From positions 1 to 35,195 of the forward strand of contig NZ_JAAVUN010000025.1 of assembly GCF_012163155.1 (NCBI RefSeq): a stretch of 35,195 nt of DNA, in the 5' to 3' direction. Shown here piece by piece: positions 8,514-18,048 of the stretch. Source of the DNA: Kocuria subflava. GTDB lineage: Bacteria > Actinomycetota > Actinomycetes > Actinomycetales > Micrococcaceae. Position numbers and translations under genes: made by a program. The notes under the pieces were generated by a model. That model had not been told where the DNA came from and ran no database searches. It worked only from the letters and a program-made list of their open reading frames with translations. The number at the start of each line of letters is the position of its first letter. Within the stretch, counting starts at the first letter, position 1.

Positions 8514-11096
8514 GTGAAGGCTATCCGCAGGTTCACCGTACGCACTGTCCTCCCCGAGTCGATTCGCCCTCTGAGCAGGCTCGCCAACAACCTCCGCTGG
8601 TCGTGGAACAAATCCACCGAACAGCTCTTTGCTGATCTCAACCCACAGGCTTGGGACAGCGTCAATCACGACCCCGTCAAGCTCCTGGGTTCCTTGACCC
8701 GCGAGGAAATTCAGCAGATCGCTGAAGATCCCGAGTTGGTTGAGCGCATTCAGACGCAGGACGCCGAGCTGGAGACCTACCTGGGCCAAGACCTCTGGTA
8801 CCAGCAGGAAGTTTCTGCTGATTCCCCCAAGTCCATTGCCTACTTCTCCGCCGAATACGGCATCACCTCCGTTCTTCCGCAGTACTCCGGCGGCCTGGGC
8901 ATCCTGGCCGGCGATCACCTCAAGACCGCCTCTGACATGGGCATCCCGATTGTGGGTGTTGGCCTGCTCTACCAGCACGGCTACTTCAAGCAGTCCCTGT
9001 CCCGTGATGCCTGGCAGTTGGAGGACTACCCGGTTCTGGATCCGGACGGTCTGCCCCTGAGCCTGCTGCGTGAGGACGACGGGACGCCGGCACGGGTTGA
9101 CCTCCCCTTGCCGGACGGCAGGCGACTTCTGGCGCAGATCTGGCGCGCCGACGTCGGCCGCGTCCCCCTGCTGCTGCTGGACTCCGACATTGCTGACAAC
9201 GACGACCACGCCCGCAACATCACCGACCGCCTCTACGGTGGCGGCGGGGACCACCGCCTCCAGCAGGAATTGCTGCTGGGCATGGGCGGTGTGCGCGCCC
9301 TGCGCATCTTCTCCCGTTTGACCGGGGCCCCAGCCCCCGAGGTGTTCCACTGCAACGAGGGCCACGCAGGCTTCCTGGGCATTGAGCGCATCTCCGAGCT
9401 CATGGCACCAGGCACCGGACAGGTACCCATGTCCTGGGACGAGGCCCTGACCGCCGTCCGCTCCGCCACGGTGTTCACCACGCACACCCCGGTACCTGCC
9501 GGCATTGACCGGTTTGAGAAGGACCAGATCAACCGGTTCTTCTCCGCAGGTCTTGCCCCGGAGGTCCCCACGGACCGCATTCTGGCGCTGGGAGACGAGA
9601 ACTACGACGGCGGTGACCCGTCCAAGTTCAACATGGCCGTGATGGGTCTGCGCCTGGCACAGCGGGCCAACGGTGTGGCCAAGCTGCACGGCAAGGTCTC
9701 CCGTGACATGTTTGCCGGGCTCTGGCCGGGATTTGAACATGACGAGGTACCCATCACCTCCGTGACCAACGGGGTGCACGTTCCGTCCTGGATCGATCCC
9801 CGCATGGAGGTCCTGGCTGTGGACCGCAGCCAGCCGGACCTGGAATCCCGGTGGAGGGCCATCAACAAGGTGGACGACGCCGAGTTGTGGAAGGTCCGCC
9901 GCGAACTACGCTCCGCCTTGGTGGAGGACGTCCGTGCCCGCCTGCGCGCCTCCTGGAAGAAGCGTGGCGCCGCGGATGCCGAGTTGGGCTGGACCGAGTC
10001 CGTCCTGGACCCGGACGTTCTGACCATCGGTTTTGCGCGCCGGGTGCCCACCTACAAGCGGCTGACCCTGATGCTGCGTGACCCTGCACGCCTGCAGCGT
10101 CTGCTGCTGGACCCCCACCGCCCTGTGCAGCTGGTGGTGGCCGGCAAGTCCCACCCCGCGGATGAGATGGGCAAGCAGATGATCCGTGACCTGGTGAAGT
10201 TCACGGATGACCCGGAGGTGCGCCACCGGATCGTGTTCCTGCCGAACTACGACATCGCCATGGCCCGCACCCTGTTCCCCGGCTGTGACGTGTGGCTGAA
10301 CAACCCGCTGCGTCCTCTGGAAGCCTGTGGCACCTCCGGGATGAAGGCCGCCATCAACGGTGGCCTGAACCTGTCCGTGCTGGATGGCTGGTGGGACGAG
10401 ATGTACGACGGCCAGAACGGCTGGGCCATCCCCACCGCGGACGACCGGGCCTCCACGGAGGAGCGCGACAACATTGAGGCTGCAGCCCTCTACGAGTTGA
10501 TCGAGGATCACGTGGCCCCCCGCTTCTACGGGGAGAAGGCCTCCTACGACGACGACGTTGTGCCCCACCAGTGGTTGGCCATGGTCAAGCACACGCTGTC
10601 CAACCTTGGCCCCAAGGTCTCCGCCAAGCGCATGTTGGAGGACTACGTGCGCAAGCTCTACATTCCGGCAGCACTGTCGGGACGTGAAGCAGCCGCCTCC
10701 GAGCATGCCGCAGCACGCGAATCCTCCCGGTGGATCAATCACGTCCGCCAAGGCTGGGCCGGTGTGCGGGTGGAGCACGTGGAGGCTGAGGCCGTTGCAG
10801 AGATCCCACAGATCGGTGACAACCTGACCGTGACCGCCTACGTGCAGTTGGGTGAGCTCTCTCCTGATGATGTCACCGTGGAAATCGGCTACGGCCGGGT
10901 GTCCGAGTCCGACCACATCCACGAACGCAGCTTTGGCGTCCTGGACCAGGTGCGGGCCACCACCGACGGCAAGTGGGCCTTCACCGGTTCCATCACCATC
11001 GACCGCTCCGGGCCATTCGGGTACACCGTGCGGGTGCTGCCCAACAGCAAGCACTTGACCAACAAGGCTGAGTTGGGCCTGGTGGTCAACGCCTGA
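8514..11096 (+). CDS. glgP: Alpha-glucan (glycogen) phosphorylase
   Basis: This enzyme removes glucose 1-phosphate from non-reducing ends of alpha-1,4-glucans using pyridoxal phosphate. The 860-residue product is of the longer actinobacterial type. An N-terminal region (about 1-115, with PLSRLANNLRWSWN) resembles DUF3417 and precedes the phosphorylase core. IAYFSAEYGI, FHCNEGHAGFLGIERI and VWLNNPLRPLEACG are family motifs. The PLP-binding lysine is Lys611 in CGTSGMKAAINGG. The GTG at 8514 is chosen because homology starts there and a TATTCT box sits 6 nt upstream; the frame is open back to 8277 but would overlap glgE. It opposes the GlgE synthesis genes functionally and is convergent with glgX. 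Confidence 0.94.
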   Translation: MKAIRRFTVRTVLPESIRPLSRLANNLRWSWNKSTEQLFADLNPQAWDSVNHDPVKLLGSLTREEIQQIAEDPELVERIQTQDAELETYLGQDLWYQQEVSADSPKSIAYFSAEYGITSVLPQYSGGLGILAGDHLKTASDMGIPIVGVGLLYQHGYFKQSLSRDAWQLEDYPVLDPDGLPLSLLREDDGTPARVDLPLPDGRRLLAQIWRADVGRVPLLLLDSDIADNDDHARNITDRLYGGGGDHRLQQELLLGMGGVRALRIFSRLTGAPAPEVFHCNEGHAGFLGIERISELMAPGTGQVPMSWDEALTAVRSATVFTTHTPVPAGIDRFEKDQINRFFSAGLAPEVPTDRILALGDENYDGGDPSKFNMAVMGLRLAQRANGVAKLHGKVSRDMFAGLWPGFEHDEVPITSVTNGVHVPSWIDPRMEVLAVDRSQPDLESRWRAINKVDDAELWKVRRELRSALVEDVRARLRASWKKRGAADAELGWTESVLDPDVLTIGFARRVPTYKRLTLMLRDPARLQRLLLDPHRPVQLVVAGKSHPADEMGKQMIRDLVKFTDDPEVRHRIVFLPNYDIAMARTLFPGCDVWLNNPLRPLEACGTSGMKAAINGGLNLSVLDGWWDEMYDGQNGWAIPTADDRASTEERDNIEAAALYELIEDHVAPRFYGEKASYDDDVVPHQWLAMVKHTLSNLGPKVSAKRMLEDYVRKLYIPAALSGREAAASEHAAARESSRWINHVRQGWAGVRVEHVEAEAVAEIPQIGDNLTVTAYVQLGELSPDDVTVEIGYGRVSESDHIHERSFGVLDQVRATTDGKWAFTGSITIDRSGPFGYTVRVLPNSKHLTNKAELGLVVNA

Positions 11097-11118
11097 GGGT
11101 GAGCCTCCACCGCGGATC

Positions 11119-11162
11119 AACAGAACGCCCGTTCCGGGATGCACCGGAACGGGCGTTCTGTT
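11119..11162. terminator. Bidirectional terminator between glgP and glgX
   Basis: A perfect 19-bp stem (11119-11137 with 11144-11162) has a 6-nt loop GATGCA. On the plus strand a short TTT follows. It sits between the convergent glgP stop (11096) and glgX stop (11204), so it can serve both. Confidence 0.82.
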
Positions 11163-11203
11163 TGATCAGCCTGAAACAGCTCCTGAGCTGAAAGGACAGA
11201 CTC

Positions 11204-13417
11204 TCAGATCAACCGCAACACCGTGACAGACATGGACGGCGCCACCGTCGAATCGCCGGTGGGCAGACGCATTCCGTAGCTGGGCCGCAGGGCGGCATCC
11301 GTGGAGAACAGCAGCTCGAAGCCTGTGGGTGCGTCCTCCGGCTCAGCTTCCTCCCCGCGGCTCACGATCTCCTCGATCGCGTCCTGGGACGGCAGGGTCA
11401 CCTCAACATCGAGGGCACTGCCATTGACCAGCACCAGCGCGGTGGTGGTCCCGGCACGGGCACCAATGACCATCTGAACGGTGCGGAACCCGGCGGCCTG
11501 CCACTCGTAGGAGTGCATGTGGTTGCCGCTGGGCGAGAACCATTCCATGCGCACGTCATGGACGCGGCGCATGTAGTCCTCTGGCTGGTCCTGGAGGAAC
11601 CGGCGACGCAACCGCAGCAGCTCCTGGGTGCAGGCCAGCATGGCGCGGTCCGCCGGAGTCTTCTTCCAATCCACCCAGCCGATGGGTGAATCCTGACAGT
11701 AGGCGTTGTTGTTGCCGCCCTGAGTGCGCAGGAACTCATCCCCCGCGGTGATCATGGGAACGCCCTGGGACAGCAGGAGTGTGGCCATGATGTTGCGTGC
11801 GGTCCGGGCACGGGCTGCCCTAACCGAGGCAGTGCGCGCGGGGCCTTCCTCCCCGTGGTTCCACGAGTGGTTGTCATTGGTACCGTCCCGGTTGCCTTCC
11901 CGGTTGGCCTCGTTGTGCTTCTGGTCATACGCCGTGAGGTCATACAGGGTGAAGCCATCGTGAGCGGTCACAAAGTTCACGGCGGACAACGGAGTTCGCC
12001 CGGAGGCCTCAAAGCGACTGTTGGACCCGGCCAGGGCATCAGCCAGCCGGGACAGGCTTCCGCCGGTTCCGCCGCTGGCAATGGCCCGCTGATCCGTCAG
12101 CCAGAATTCACGCACGGTGTCCCGGTAGGAATCGTTCCAGTCGGCCCATCCGGGCGGGAAGTTTCCGGTTTGCCATCCGCCCATGCCCACATCCCAGGGC
12201 TCTGCGATCAGCTTGGAGGCGCCGATGCTGGGATCAGCGGTGGCAGCCACCAGGAACGGGTGGCGCTGGCTGAAGGTGTGCTGCGAATCCCGAGCCAGGG
12301 TGGGCGCAAGATCGAAACGGAAACCGTCAATGTGAACCTGACGCACCCAGTACCGCAGGGAGTCCAGGGTCATGCGCACCACGTTGGGGTTGGCAAAATC
12401 CAGGGTGTTTCCGCACCCGGTCATGTCCAGGTAGTGCCCGTTGTGGTGGCGGTACCAGTGCTCATCGCCCAAGCCACGCCAGCAATACGGCTGCTCCGTG
12501 GGGCCACCTTCTGCCGTGTGGTTGTAGACCACGTCCAGGACCACTTCCAGGCCGGCCGCGTGCAGCGCCTTGACCATGGCCTTGACCTCATCCAGCACAC
12601 CCTGCGTCCCGCGAGCCCGAGCCTCCGCCGTGGCATAGGCCGCGTGCGGAGCAAAGTAGGACAGGGTGTTGTAACCCCAGTAGTTGGTCAGCCCGTTCTC
12701 CGTGAGGTGGGCTTCATCCAGGTGGGCGTGGATGGGCAGCAGCTCAACGGTGGTGATGCCCAGTGACTTCAGGTAGTCGATCATCACCGGATGCCCCAAC
12801 CCCGCGTAGGTTCCGCGCAGGTGTTCCGGGATGTCCGGGTGCTGGATGGTCAGGCCCTTCACATGGGCCTCGTACACCACGGTGTCCCGCCAGGGGATGT
12901 CCGGGTGGACGTCATCGCCCCAGTCGAACCGTTCGTCCACCACGGAGGAGACATAACGGGTGCCGTAGGCATCCGGGCGGTCATCGTGTCCGGGCAGTTG
13001 GTCTGCACGGGCCACACGCTCGATTCCCAGGCCGTGCGGATCCAAGAAGATCTGTCCGGTTTCCGGGGTGTGGTTGGGCTGGCGCAGCATGCTGGAAGAT
13101 GTGGGGATGAACCCGTAGCGGGTCCCCGGCGGCAGAGCCATGAACGTGTACGGGTCCAAGTCACTGTTGGCTGAGGTCAGTGCCCGGTCCGGGCTGACAT
13201 GGATCAGGTCAAAATGCACCCCACCTTCCAGGTGCATCAGCGTGTGCCGTTGCCACGGTTGCCCGGGTTCGGACCAGATCAGGTCCACTGCTTCCAGTCC
13301 GGGCGCCCACACGGCCACATTGGCCGCCAGGCTGTCACCGGGGGTACGGGAAACCCCTAAAGGACGCGAGCGCGGACGCGGGTGGGCACTGCTGACCGGA
13401 CGATCCGGGGTCTGCAT
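11204..13417 (-). CDS. glgX: Glycogen debranching enzyme GlgX (isoamylase type)
   Basis: GlgX hydrolyses alpha-1,6 branches left by glycogen phosphorylase. The 737 residues begin with an N-terminal beta-sandwich (CBM48-like, AANVAVWAPGLEAVDLI) followed by the GH13 barrel. Catalytic residues are Asp369 in GFRFDLAPTLAR, Glu406 in LIAEPWDVG and Asp487 in FVTAHDGFTL. VYEAHVKGLT and NYWGYNTLSYFAP are typical of GlgX/TreX. The ATG at 13417 is taken as start, 10 nt after the rlmB stop; a TTG at 13450 in the same frame would overlap rlmB by 23 nt. It is the last gene of the carD-ispD-ispF-cysS-rlmB direction, so cotranscription with rlmB is likely. Confidence 0.93.
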   Translation of the reverse strand: MQTPDRPVSSAHPRPRSRPLGVSRTPGDSLAANVAVWAPGLEAVDLIWSEPGQPWQRHTLMHLEGGVHFDLIHVSPDRALTSANSDLDPYTFMALPPGTRYGFIPTSSSMLRQPNHTPETGQIFLDPHGLGIERVARADQLPGHDDRPDAYGTRYVSSVVDERFDWGDDVHPDIPWRDTVVYEAHVKGLTIQHPDIPEHLRGTYAGLGHPVMIDYLKSLGITTVELLPIHAHLDEAHLTENGLTNYWGYNTLSYFAPHAAYATAEARARGTQGVLDEVKAMVKALHAAGLEVVLDVVYNHTAEGGPTEQPYCWRGLGDEHWYRHHNGHYLDMTGCGNTLDFANPNVVRMTLDSLRYWVRQVHIDGFRFDLAPTLARDSQHTFSQRHPFLVAATADPSIGASKLIAEPWDVGMGGWQTGNFPPGWADWNDSYRDTVREFWLTDQRAIASGGTGGSLSRLADALAGSNSRFEASGRTPLSAVNFVTAHDGFTLYDLTAYDQKHNEANREGNRDGTNDNHSWNHGEEGPARTASVRAARARTARNIMATLLLSQGVPMITAGDEFLRTQGGNNNAYCQDSPIGWVDWKKTPADRAMLACTQELLRLRRRFLQDQPEDYMRRVHDVRMEWFSPSGNHMHSYEWQAAGFRTVQMVIGARAGTTTALVLVNGSALDVEVTLPSQDAIEEIVSRGEEAEPEDAPTGFELLFSTDAALRPSYGMRLPTGDSTVAPSMSVTVLRLI

Positions 13418-13427
13418 CAGGGGACGT

Positions 13428-14426
13428 TCACCGGGCACGACGACGCGCAACCTCGTACAGCGTGATGCCCACGGCCATGGACGCGTTCAACGACTCCATG
13501 GCGGAGTCAATGGGGATGGAGACGATCTGATCGCAGTTCTCCGTGATCAGGCGGGACAGGCCCTTGCCCTCGGAACCCACCACAACTATCAAGGGTTCCG
13601 TGGCCAGATCCAGCTGCGGGAGCTCAACGTCCCCGCCGCCGTCCAGACCCACCACAAAGAATCCTGCGACCTTGGCCTTCTCCACGGCCCGGTTCAAGTT
13701 GGTTGCCTTGGCCACCGGCACGCGGGCGGCAGCACCTGCGCTGGTCTTCCACGCCGTGGCCGTGACCCCGGTGGACCGACGCTCCGGAAGCACCACGGCA
13801 TCCCCGGCAAAGGCGGAGACACTACGGATGATGGCACCCAGATTGCGAGGATCCGTGATGCCGTCCAAGGCCACGATCAACGGTGCGCGCTGCGACTTGT
13901 CCTTCTGCCACGTGGCCATGACCTGGCCTATCAGATCTTCGGCGTCGTCGTACTCGTACGGTGGGACCTGCAGGGCAACGCCCTGGTGAACGGCGTCCTC
14001 CGTGAGCCGGTCCAACTCAGGCTTGGTGGCCTCCAGGACCGGCACCTGACCCTCCGCGCACAGTTTGAGGATTTCGCGGATGCGGTCATCGGCCTCAATG
14101 CGAGTGGCCACGTAGAGGGTCTTGGCCGGGACACCGGCCCGCAGCGACTCCAGGACCGCGTTGCGTCCGGTGACCAGATCCTCGGTCTTTCCTGGGCCGC
14201 GGCGGTTGTGGCCACGCACGGGCCCGCGCTCTGCCGCACCCTTGGGTCGGGCAGCATTGCGGCGCTCAGCGGCCTTCTTCATCTTGTAAGCCTTGTGATA
14301 CGGGCGATCCTCGGCCTTGGGGGTGGGGCCCTTGCCCTCCAAACGACGACGACCGTGGCCGCCCGTGCCCACACTGGGGCCCTTCTTCTTGCTGTTGCCT
14401 GCACCTGGACGACGAGACGTTGCCAT
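13428..14426 (-). CDS. rlmB: 23S rRNA 2'-O-ribose methyltransferase, RlmB/TrmH (SpoU) family
   Basis: This SpoU-family enzyme is expected to methylate a guanosine 2'-hydroxyl in 23S rRNA. Residues 1 to about 80 are a very basic, Gly/Lys/Arg-rich tail, common in actinobacterial members. An L30e-like substrate domain follows (LVTGRNAVLESLRAG onward). The C-terminal trefoil-knot SPOUT domain shows the three family motifs: DGITDPRNLGAIIRS, VVVGSEGKGLSRL and IPIDSAMESLNASMA. Length (332) fits. It lies downstream of cysS, the same neighbour order as Rv3580c-Rv3579c in M. tuberculosis. The exact target nucleotide cannot be read from sequence. Confidence 0.92.
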   Translation of the reverse strand: MATSRRPGAGNSKKKGPSVGTGGHGRRRLEGKGPTPKAEDRPYHKAYKMKKAAERRNAARPKGAAERGPVRGHNRRGPGKTEDLVTGRNAVLESLRAGVPAKTLYVATRIEADDRIREILKLCAEGQVPVLEATKPELDRLTEDAVHQGVALQVPPYEYDDAEDLIGQVMATWQKDKSQRAPLIVALDGITDPRNLGAIIRSVSAFAGDAVVLPERRSTGVTATAWKTSAGAAARVPVAKATNLNRAVEKAKVAGFFVVGLDGGGDVELPQLDLATEPLIVVVGSEGKGLSRLITENCDQIVSIPIDSAMESLNASMAVGITLYEVARRRAR

Positions 14427-14494
14427 GAAAGTTCCTACCTGTTCTTCAAAAGTTTCCAGTGGCCCGTATGAGGGCCGTCACAAGCTGGGGTCTG

Positions 14495-15952
14495 TCAACC
14501 CAACGACCACGTGGATCCGCCGGCACCGTCTGCCACCTGGACGCCGGCTGTCGCCAGGGTGTCCCGGAGGCGGTCGGCCTCAGCCCAGTCCTTGGATGCC
14601 CGAGCCGCTGCACGACGCTCCAAGAGGTCCTTGACCAGGTGATCCAACGCCTGGTGCTCGCCAGCGGCACCGGATGCACCGTCCAGATCCATGAGCTGGC
14701 GCAGCCCCAGGATCTCCGTCATGGCAGCCACCGCACGGGCGGATCCGGCGGCAGATGACGGTGCAGCGTCATCGTTGGAAGGAACAGAGTGGAGGGCAGC
14801 ATTGCCTGCGCGGACGGCGTCGTGGAGGGCACCGAGTGCGCGGGGGACGTTGAGGTCATCGTCCATCGCTTCCCTGAAATTGGCGGGAATCTCCGCAGGA
14901 GTCCACCCCAGATCCACGCCGGCCTCCTGCGCGGCCTTGAGGAATGCCTCCACCCGCTCGACGGCGGCCGTGGCCTCCTCCAAGGACGTGGGCCGGTAAT
15001 CCAGGACGGAGCGGTACTGAGCCTGGCCCAGGTAGTAGCGCACCGCCAACGGACGGGCCATCTGCAGCATCTCCTCCGGGGAGATGGTGTTGCCGATGGA
15101 CTTGGACATCTTCTCCCCCTGGTAGGTCACCAGGCCGTTGTGCAACCAGAAGTTGGCGAACCCGCGGCCGGCCGCAGCGGACTGAGCCAGTTCGTTCTCG
15201 TGGTGAGGGAAGCGCAGGTCCAGGCCGCCACCGTGGATGTCAAAGGTGTCCCCCAGATACTTGCCTGCCATGGCAGAGCACTCCAGGTGCCAGCCCGGCC
15301 GGCCACGGCCCCACGGCGAATCCCAGGCCGCAGTCTCCGGATCCGAGTCCTTGTGCCCCTTCCACAGGGCGAAGTCCCGGGGATCCCGCTTGCCACGCGG
15401 ATCAGCGTCCGGGGCGTCCTGCATGTCCTCCACGCGTTGGCGGGTCAATTCCCCGTACCGGGGCCATGACCGGACATCAAAATAGACGTCCCCGGAACCG
15501 TCTTCAGCCGGGTAGGCGTGACCGGCCTGAATCAGTTCAGTGATGAGTTCATGCATCTCCGGAACGTGACCGGTGGCGCGGGGTTCATACGTCGGATCCT
15601 CGATGCCCAGTGCACCGTAGGCCTCCGTGAAGATCTTCTCGAACCGGTAAGCCAAGGCCCACCAGGCTTCCCGGGGGTGACCACCCTGGAACCCATCGGC
15701 AAAGGAGGCCAGCGAATTGGCCAAAATTTTGTCGTCAATGTCCGTCACGTTGCGCACGGAGGTCACGGTGTAGCCGTGACCATCACGCAGCCAACGGGTG
15801 AGGATGTCAAAGACCAGGGCCGAGCGGACATGCCCAATGTGCGGGCGGCCCTGCACCGTGGCACCGCAGTAGTACAACCGCGCCTCCCCCTGATGGACAG
15901 GTGTGAAGTCACGGATGGATGCTGTGGCGGTGTCGTAGAAGCGCAGGGTCAC
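14495..15952 (-). CDS. cysS: Cysteinyl-tRNA synthetase
   Basis: CysS charges tRNA-Cys with cysteine. The 485 residues have the class I signature HIGH at 38-41 (RPHIGHVRS) and KMSKSIGN near residue 281. Zinc ligands include Cys29 (YYCGATV), the Cys in HLECSAMA and the His in FPHHENELAQ. The Ala/Arg-rich C-terminal helical region ends with KDWAEADRLRDTLA, as usual. Length and the C-terminal region separate it from the shorter paralogue MshC. The GTG start at 15952 lies 28 nt after the ispF stop. A TAGACT sequence lies 7 nt before the GTG, so an internal leaderless promoter is possible. Confidence 0.96.
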   Translation of the reverse strand: MTLRFYDTATASIRDFTPVHQGEARLYYCGATVQGRPHIGHVRSALVFDILTRWLRDGHGYTVTSVRNVTDIDDKILANSLASFADGFQGGHPREAWWALAYRFEKIFTEAYGALGIEDPTYEPRATGHVPEMHELITELIQAGHAYPAEDGSGDVYFDVRSWPRYGELTRQRVEDMQDAPDADPRGKRDPRDFALWKGHKDSDPETAAWDSPWGRGRPGWHLECSAMAGKYLGDTFDIHGGGLDLRFPHHENELAQSAAAGRGFANFWLHNGLVTYQGEKMSKSIGNTISPEEMLQMARPLAVRYYLGQAQYRSVLDYRPTSLEEATAAVERVEAFLKAAQEAGVDLGWTPAEIPANFREAMDDDLNVPRALGALHDAVRAGNAALHSVPSNDDAAPSSAAGSARAVAAMTEILGLRQLMDLDGASGAAGEHQALDHLVKDLLERRAAARASKDWAEADRLRDTLATAGVQVADGAGGSTWSLG

Positions 15953-15980
15953 TCTGGCAAGTCTAACGATCCAGCCGCCG

Positions 15981-16517
15981 TCAGGCTTGCGGGACCACCA
16001 GGGCAGTGGCCACAGCAGCCAGCCCCTCCACCCGCCCGGTGAAACCCAAGTGGTCCGAGGTGGTTGCAGCCACCGTCACGGGGCATCCTGCGGACTGGGT
16101 CAACACCGCCTGGGCTTCCTCCCTGCGCGGGGCAAACTTGGGCCGCTGCCCGATCAACTGAACGGCGATGTTGCCGGGGATGAAACCTGCCTCCCGCACG
16201 ATCTGTGCCGCCTCCCGCAGGATCCGCTCCCCCGAAGCACCGGCCATGTCCGGGCGATCCACACCAAAGTTGGAGCCCAGGTCCCCACAGCCGGCCGCTG
16301 AGAACAAGGCATCCGCAGCGGCGTGGGCCACCACGTCACCATCCGAGTGCCCAGACAGGCCCCGCTCCCCCGGCCAGTGCAGACCGGCCAGCCACAGCGG
16401 CACCGTGCCGGACTCGTGAGCAGCACATTCCTGATCCGAGGCAAAGGCGTGCACATCCACGGAAATGCCCGTACGCGGCAGGTTCATGGGTGCTGATGAG
16501 GGGTGTTCGGTGCTCAT
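15981..16517 (-). CDS. ispF: 2-C-methyl-D-erythritol 2,4-cyclodiphosphate synthase
   Basis: IspF performs the cyclisation step of the non-mevalonate isoprenoid pathway and acts as a zinc-containing trimer. The 178 residues show DVHAF with the first metal ligands (Asp/His), [18 protein letters not shown] with the third His, and [23 protein letters not shown] sequence (here [15 protein letters not shown]) closes the domain. The N-terminus is about 15 residues longer than in many homologues; an internal Met at position 11 is an alternative start. It follows ispD by 32 nt and precedes cysS by 28 nt. Confidence 0.96.
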   Translation of the reverse strand: MSTEHPSSAPMNLPRTGISVDVHAFASDQECAAHESGTVPLWLAGLHWPGERGLSGHSDGDVVAHAAADALFSAAGCGDLGSNFGVDRPDMAGASGERILREAAQIVREAGFIPGNIAVQLIGQRPKFAPRREEAQAVLTQSAGCPVTVAATTSDHLGFTGRVEGLAAVATALVVPQA

Positions 16518-16549
16518 GTGTGGTTCTGGCCTTTCTGGGGTGCAGGTGC

Positions 16550-17311
16550 TCAGCCGGCGGCGTCAGTGCGGGAATCCAGAATGGCCTGCGCCAACAACAA
16601 GTCCATGGGACGGGTGATCTTCAGAGCGGTCTCATCCCCGTCCACCGTGTGCACGGGCACCTCGGAGAACTGCTCCACCAGGGAGGCATCATCCGTGATC
16701 CGGTCATCGTGCGTGAGACCGGCTGCACCGTTGACGTCCACAATCAAGTCCCAGTCAAAACCCTGCGGGGTCTGGATGGCGCGCAGATGGCTGCGCTCCA
16801 CCGTGCCCTGGCTGTTACCGTGGGCGTCCACGGAACGGATGGTGTCCACCACCGGCAACACGGGCACCACCGCTTGGTGCCCCTCCTGCAGGGCTGCCAC
16901 CACACGGTGGAAGACCTCCGGCGGAGTCAGGCACCGGGCGGCGTCGTGAACCAGGACCCCGCGGAAAGCTGCCGTGCCCTGGGAGCGGAGCCGGGTCAGC
17001 AACTGGAGGGCCTCACGGACACTGGCCGCGCGACTGCAACCACCCTCCACCGCATGCGCCCCGGCAGACCGGGCAACAGCCGTGAGGGCAGTGTCGCCTT
17101 GCGGCACGGTGACCACCACGGGAGCCTGCCACCCCTCTGCCCCTTCACACACACCGCTGGCGGCAATGCCCGCCAGTGCGTGGCTCAGGATGGTGCCACC
17201 ACCCACCTCCACCAGCGCCTTGGGGACGCCCTGCCCCAGCCGGGTGCCAGAACCTGCAGCAACAACAACGACGGCGAACCCTCCTGCGGGAGTCGGGTTC
17301 GCCGTCGTCAT
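16550..17311 (-). CDS. ispD: 2-C-methyl-D-erythritol 4-phosphate cytidylyltransferase
   Basis: IspD joins CTP to methylerythritol phosphate, two steps before IspF. The nucleotide-binding motif [21 protein letters not shown] lies at residues about 18-38, and [10 protein letters not shown] and [15 protein letters not shown] are the further family motifs. [12 protein letters not shown] and [14 protein letters not shown] place the C-terminal substrate residues. At 253 residues it is slightly longer than average. The ATG at 17311 is preferred over a GTG two codons upstream (17317); neither has a clear ribosome binding site. It sits 58 nt downstream of carD on the same strand. Confidence 0.95.
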   Translation of the reverse strand: MTTANPTPAGGFAVVVVAAGSGTRLGQGVPKALVEVGGGTILSHALAGIAASGVCEGAEGWQAPVVVTVPQGDTALTAVARSAGAHAVEGGCSRAASVREALQLLTRLRSQGTAAFRGVLVHDAARCLTPPEVFHRVVAALQEGHQAVVPVLPVVDTIRSVDAHGNSQGTVERSHLRAIQTPQGFDWDLIVDVNGAAGLTHDDRITDDASLVEQFSEVPVHTVDGDETALKITRPMDLLLAQAILDSRTDAAG

Positions 17312-17368
17312 AATCACAAGTGTTCTGTTCTGATTCCGTGATGCCCGGAACCTATTGGATGGCGGGCC

Positions 17369-17851
17369 TTAGGCCGCCAGGACGTCGTCCAGGCGCTTTT
17401 CCGCCTCGTCCTCGTCGATGTCCTTGGCCAGAGCCAACTCAGAGGTCAGAATGTGGCGGGCCTTGGTCAGCATGCGCTTTTCACCGGCGGACAGGCCGCG
17501 GTCCTTGTCACGGCGCCACAGGTCACGAACAACCTCAGCCACCTTGAGCACGTCACCGGAGGCGAGCTTTTCCACGTTGGCCTTGTAACGGCGGGACCAG
17601 TTGCTGGCTTCCTCAACGTCCTGCGCCTGCAGCACGGCAAAGACCTCTTTGAGGCCTTCCTCATCCACAACATCGCGGACGCCCACCAAATCAACGTTCT
17701 CTGCCGGAACCTCAATCACCAGATCACCCTGGGTGACCTTGAGCTTGAGGTACATCTTTTCTTCACCCTTGATGGTGCGGGTCTTGATCTCCTCGATCAG
17801 TGCCGCCCCGTGGTGGGGGTAGACGACTGTCTCGCCAACCTCAAAAACCAT
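17369..17851 (-). CDS. carD: RNA polymerase-binding transcription factor CarD
   Basis: CarD binds the RNA polymerase beta subunit and stabilises open complexes, especially at rRNA promoters. The 160-residue protein has the Tudor-like RNAP-interacting domain (residues 1-75: [25 protein letters not shown]) and a helical DNA-binding domain. Trp85 in ASNWSRRYK, the conserved wedge residue, is present. The C-terminus [15 protein letters not shown] is typical. The ATG at 17851 is chosen because the conserved N-terminus begins there; a GAAAGG site lies about 10 nt upstream. The frame is open to 18025, but that part is non-homologous and covers the promoter. Confidence 0.96.
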   Translation of the reverse strand: MVFEVGETVVYPHHGAALIEEIKTRTIKGEEKMYLKLKVTQGDLVIEVPAENVDLVGVRDVVDEEGLKEVFAVLQAQDVEEASNWSRRYKANVEKLASGDVLKVAEVVRDLWRRDKDRGLSAGEKRMLTKARHILTSELALAKDIDEDEAEKRLDDVLAA

Positions 17852-17876
17852 GTAATGTGCCCCTTTCCGACGAGCA

Positions 17877-17882
17877 ATTCTA
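17877..17882 (-). promoter_or_regulatory. Putative -10 box of carD
   Basis: On the minus strand, TGCTAGAAT (an extended -10, TGn-TAGAAT) lies about 25 nt before the carD start, giving a short leader that includes the GAAAGG site. No recognisable -35 box is present at the expected spacing. Confidence 0.45.
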
Positions 17883-18048
17883 GCACGGTGATGTGCCTCG
17901 CTTTCGGGCGTCCGCGGCCAGCGATCAGGCCGCAGAAGCGGGTCGAGTTGCCATCCCACGGCAATCCCCCGCGAGCGGATGCAGACGATCCGTGGCCAAG
18001 CGGATAGCATGAGGCAGAAAGCCACCGAACCGTCGAGGAGTTCGCGCC

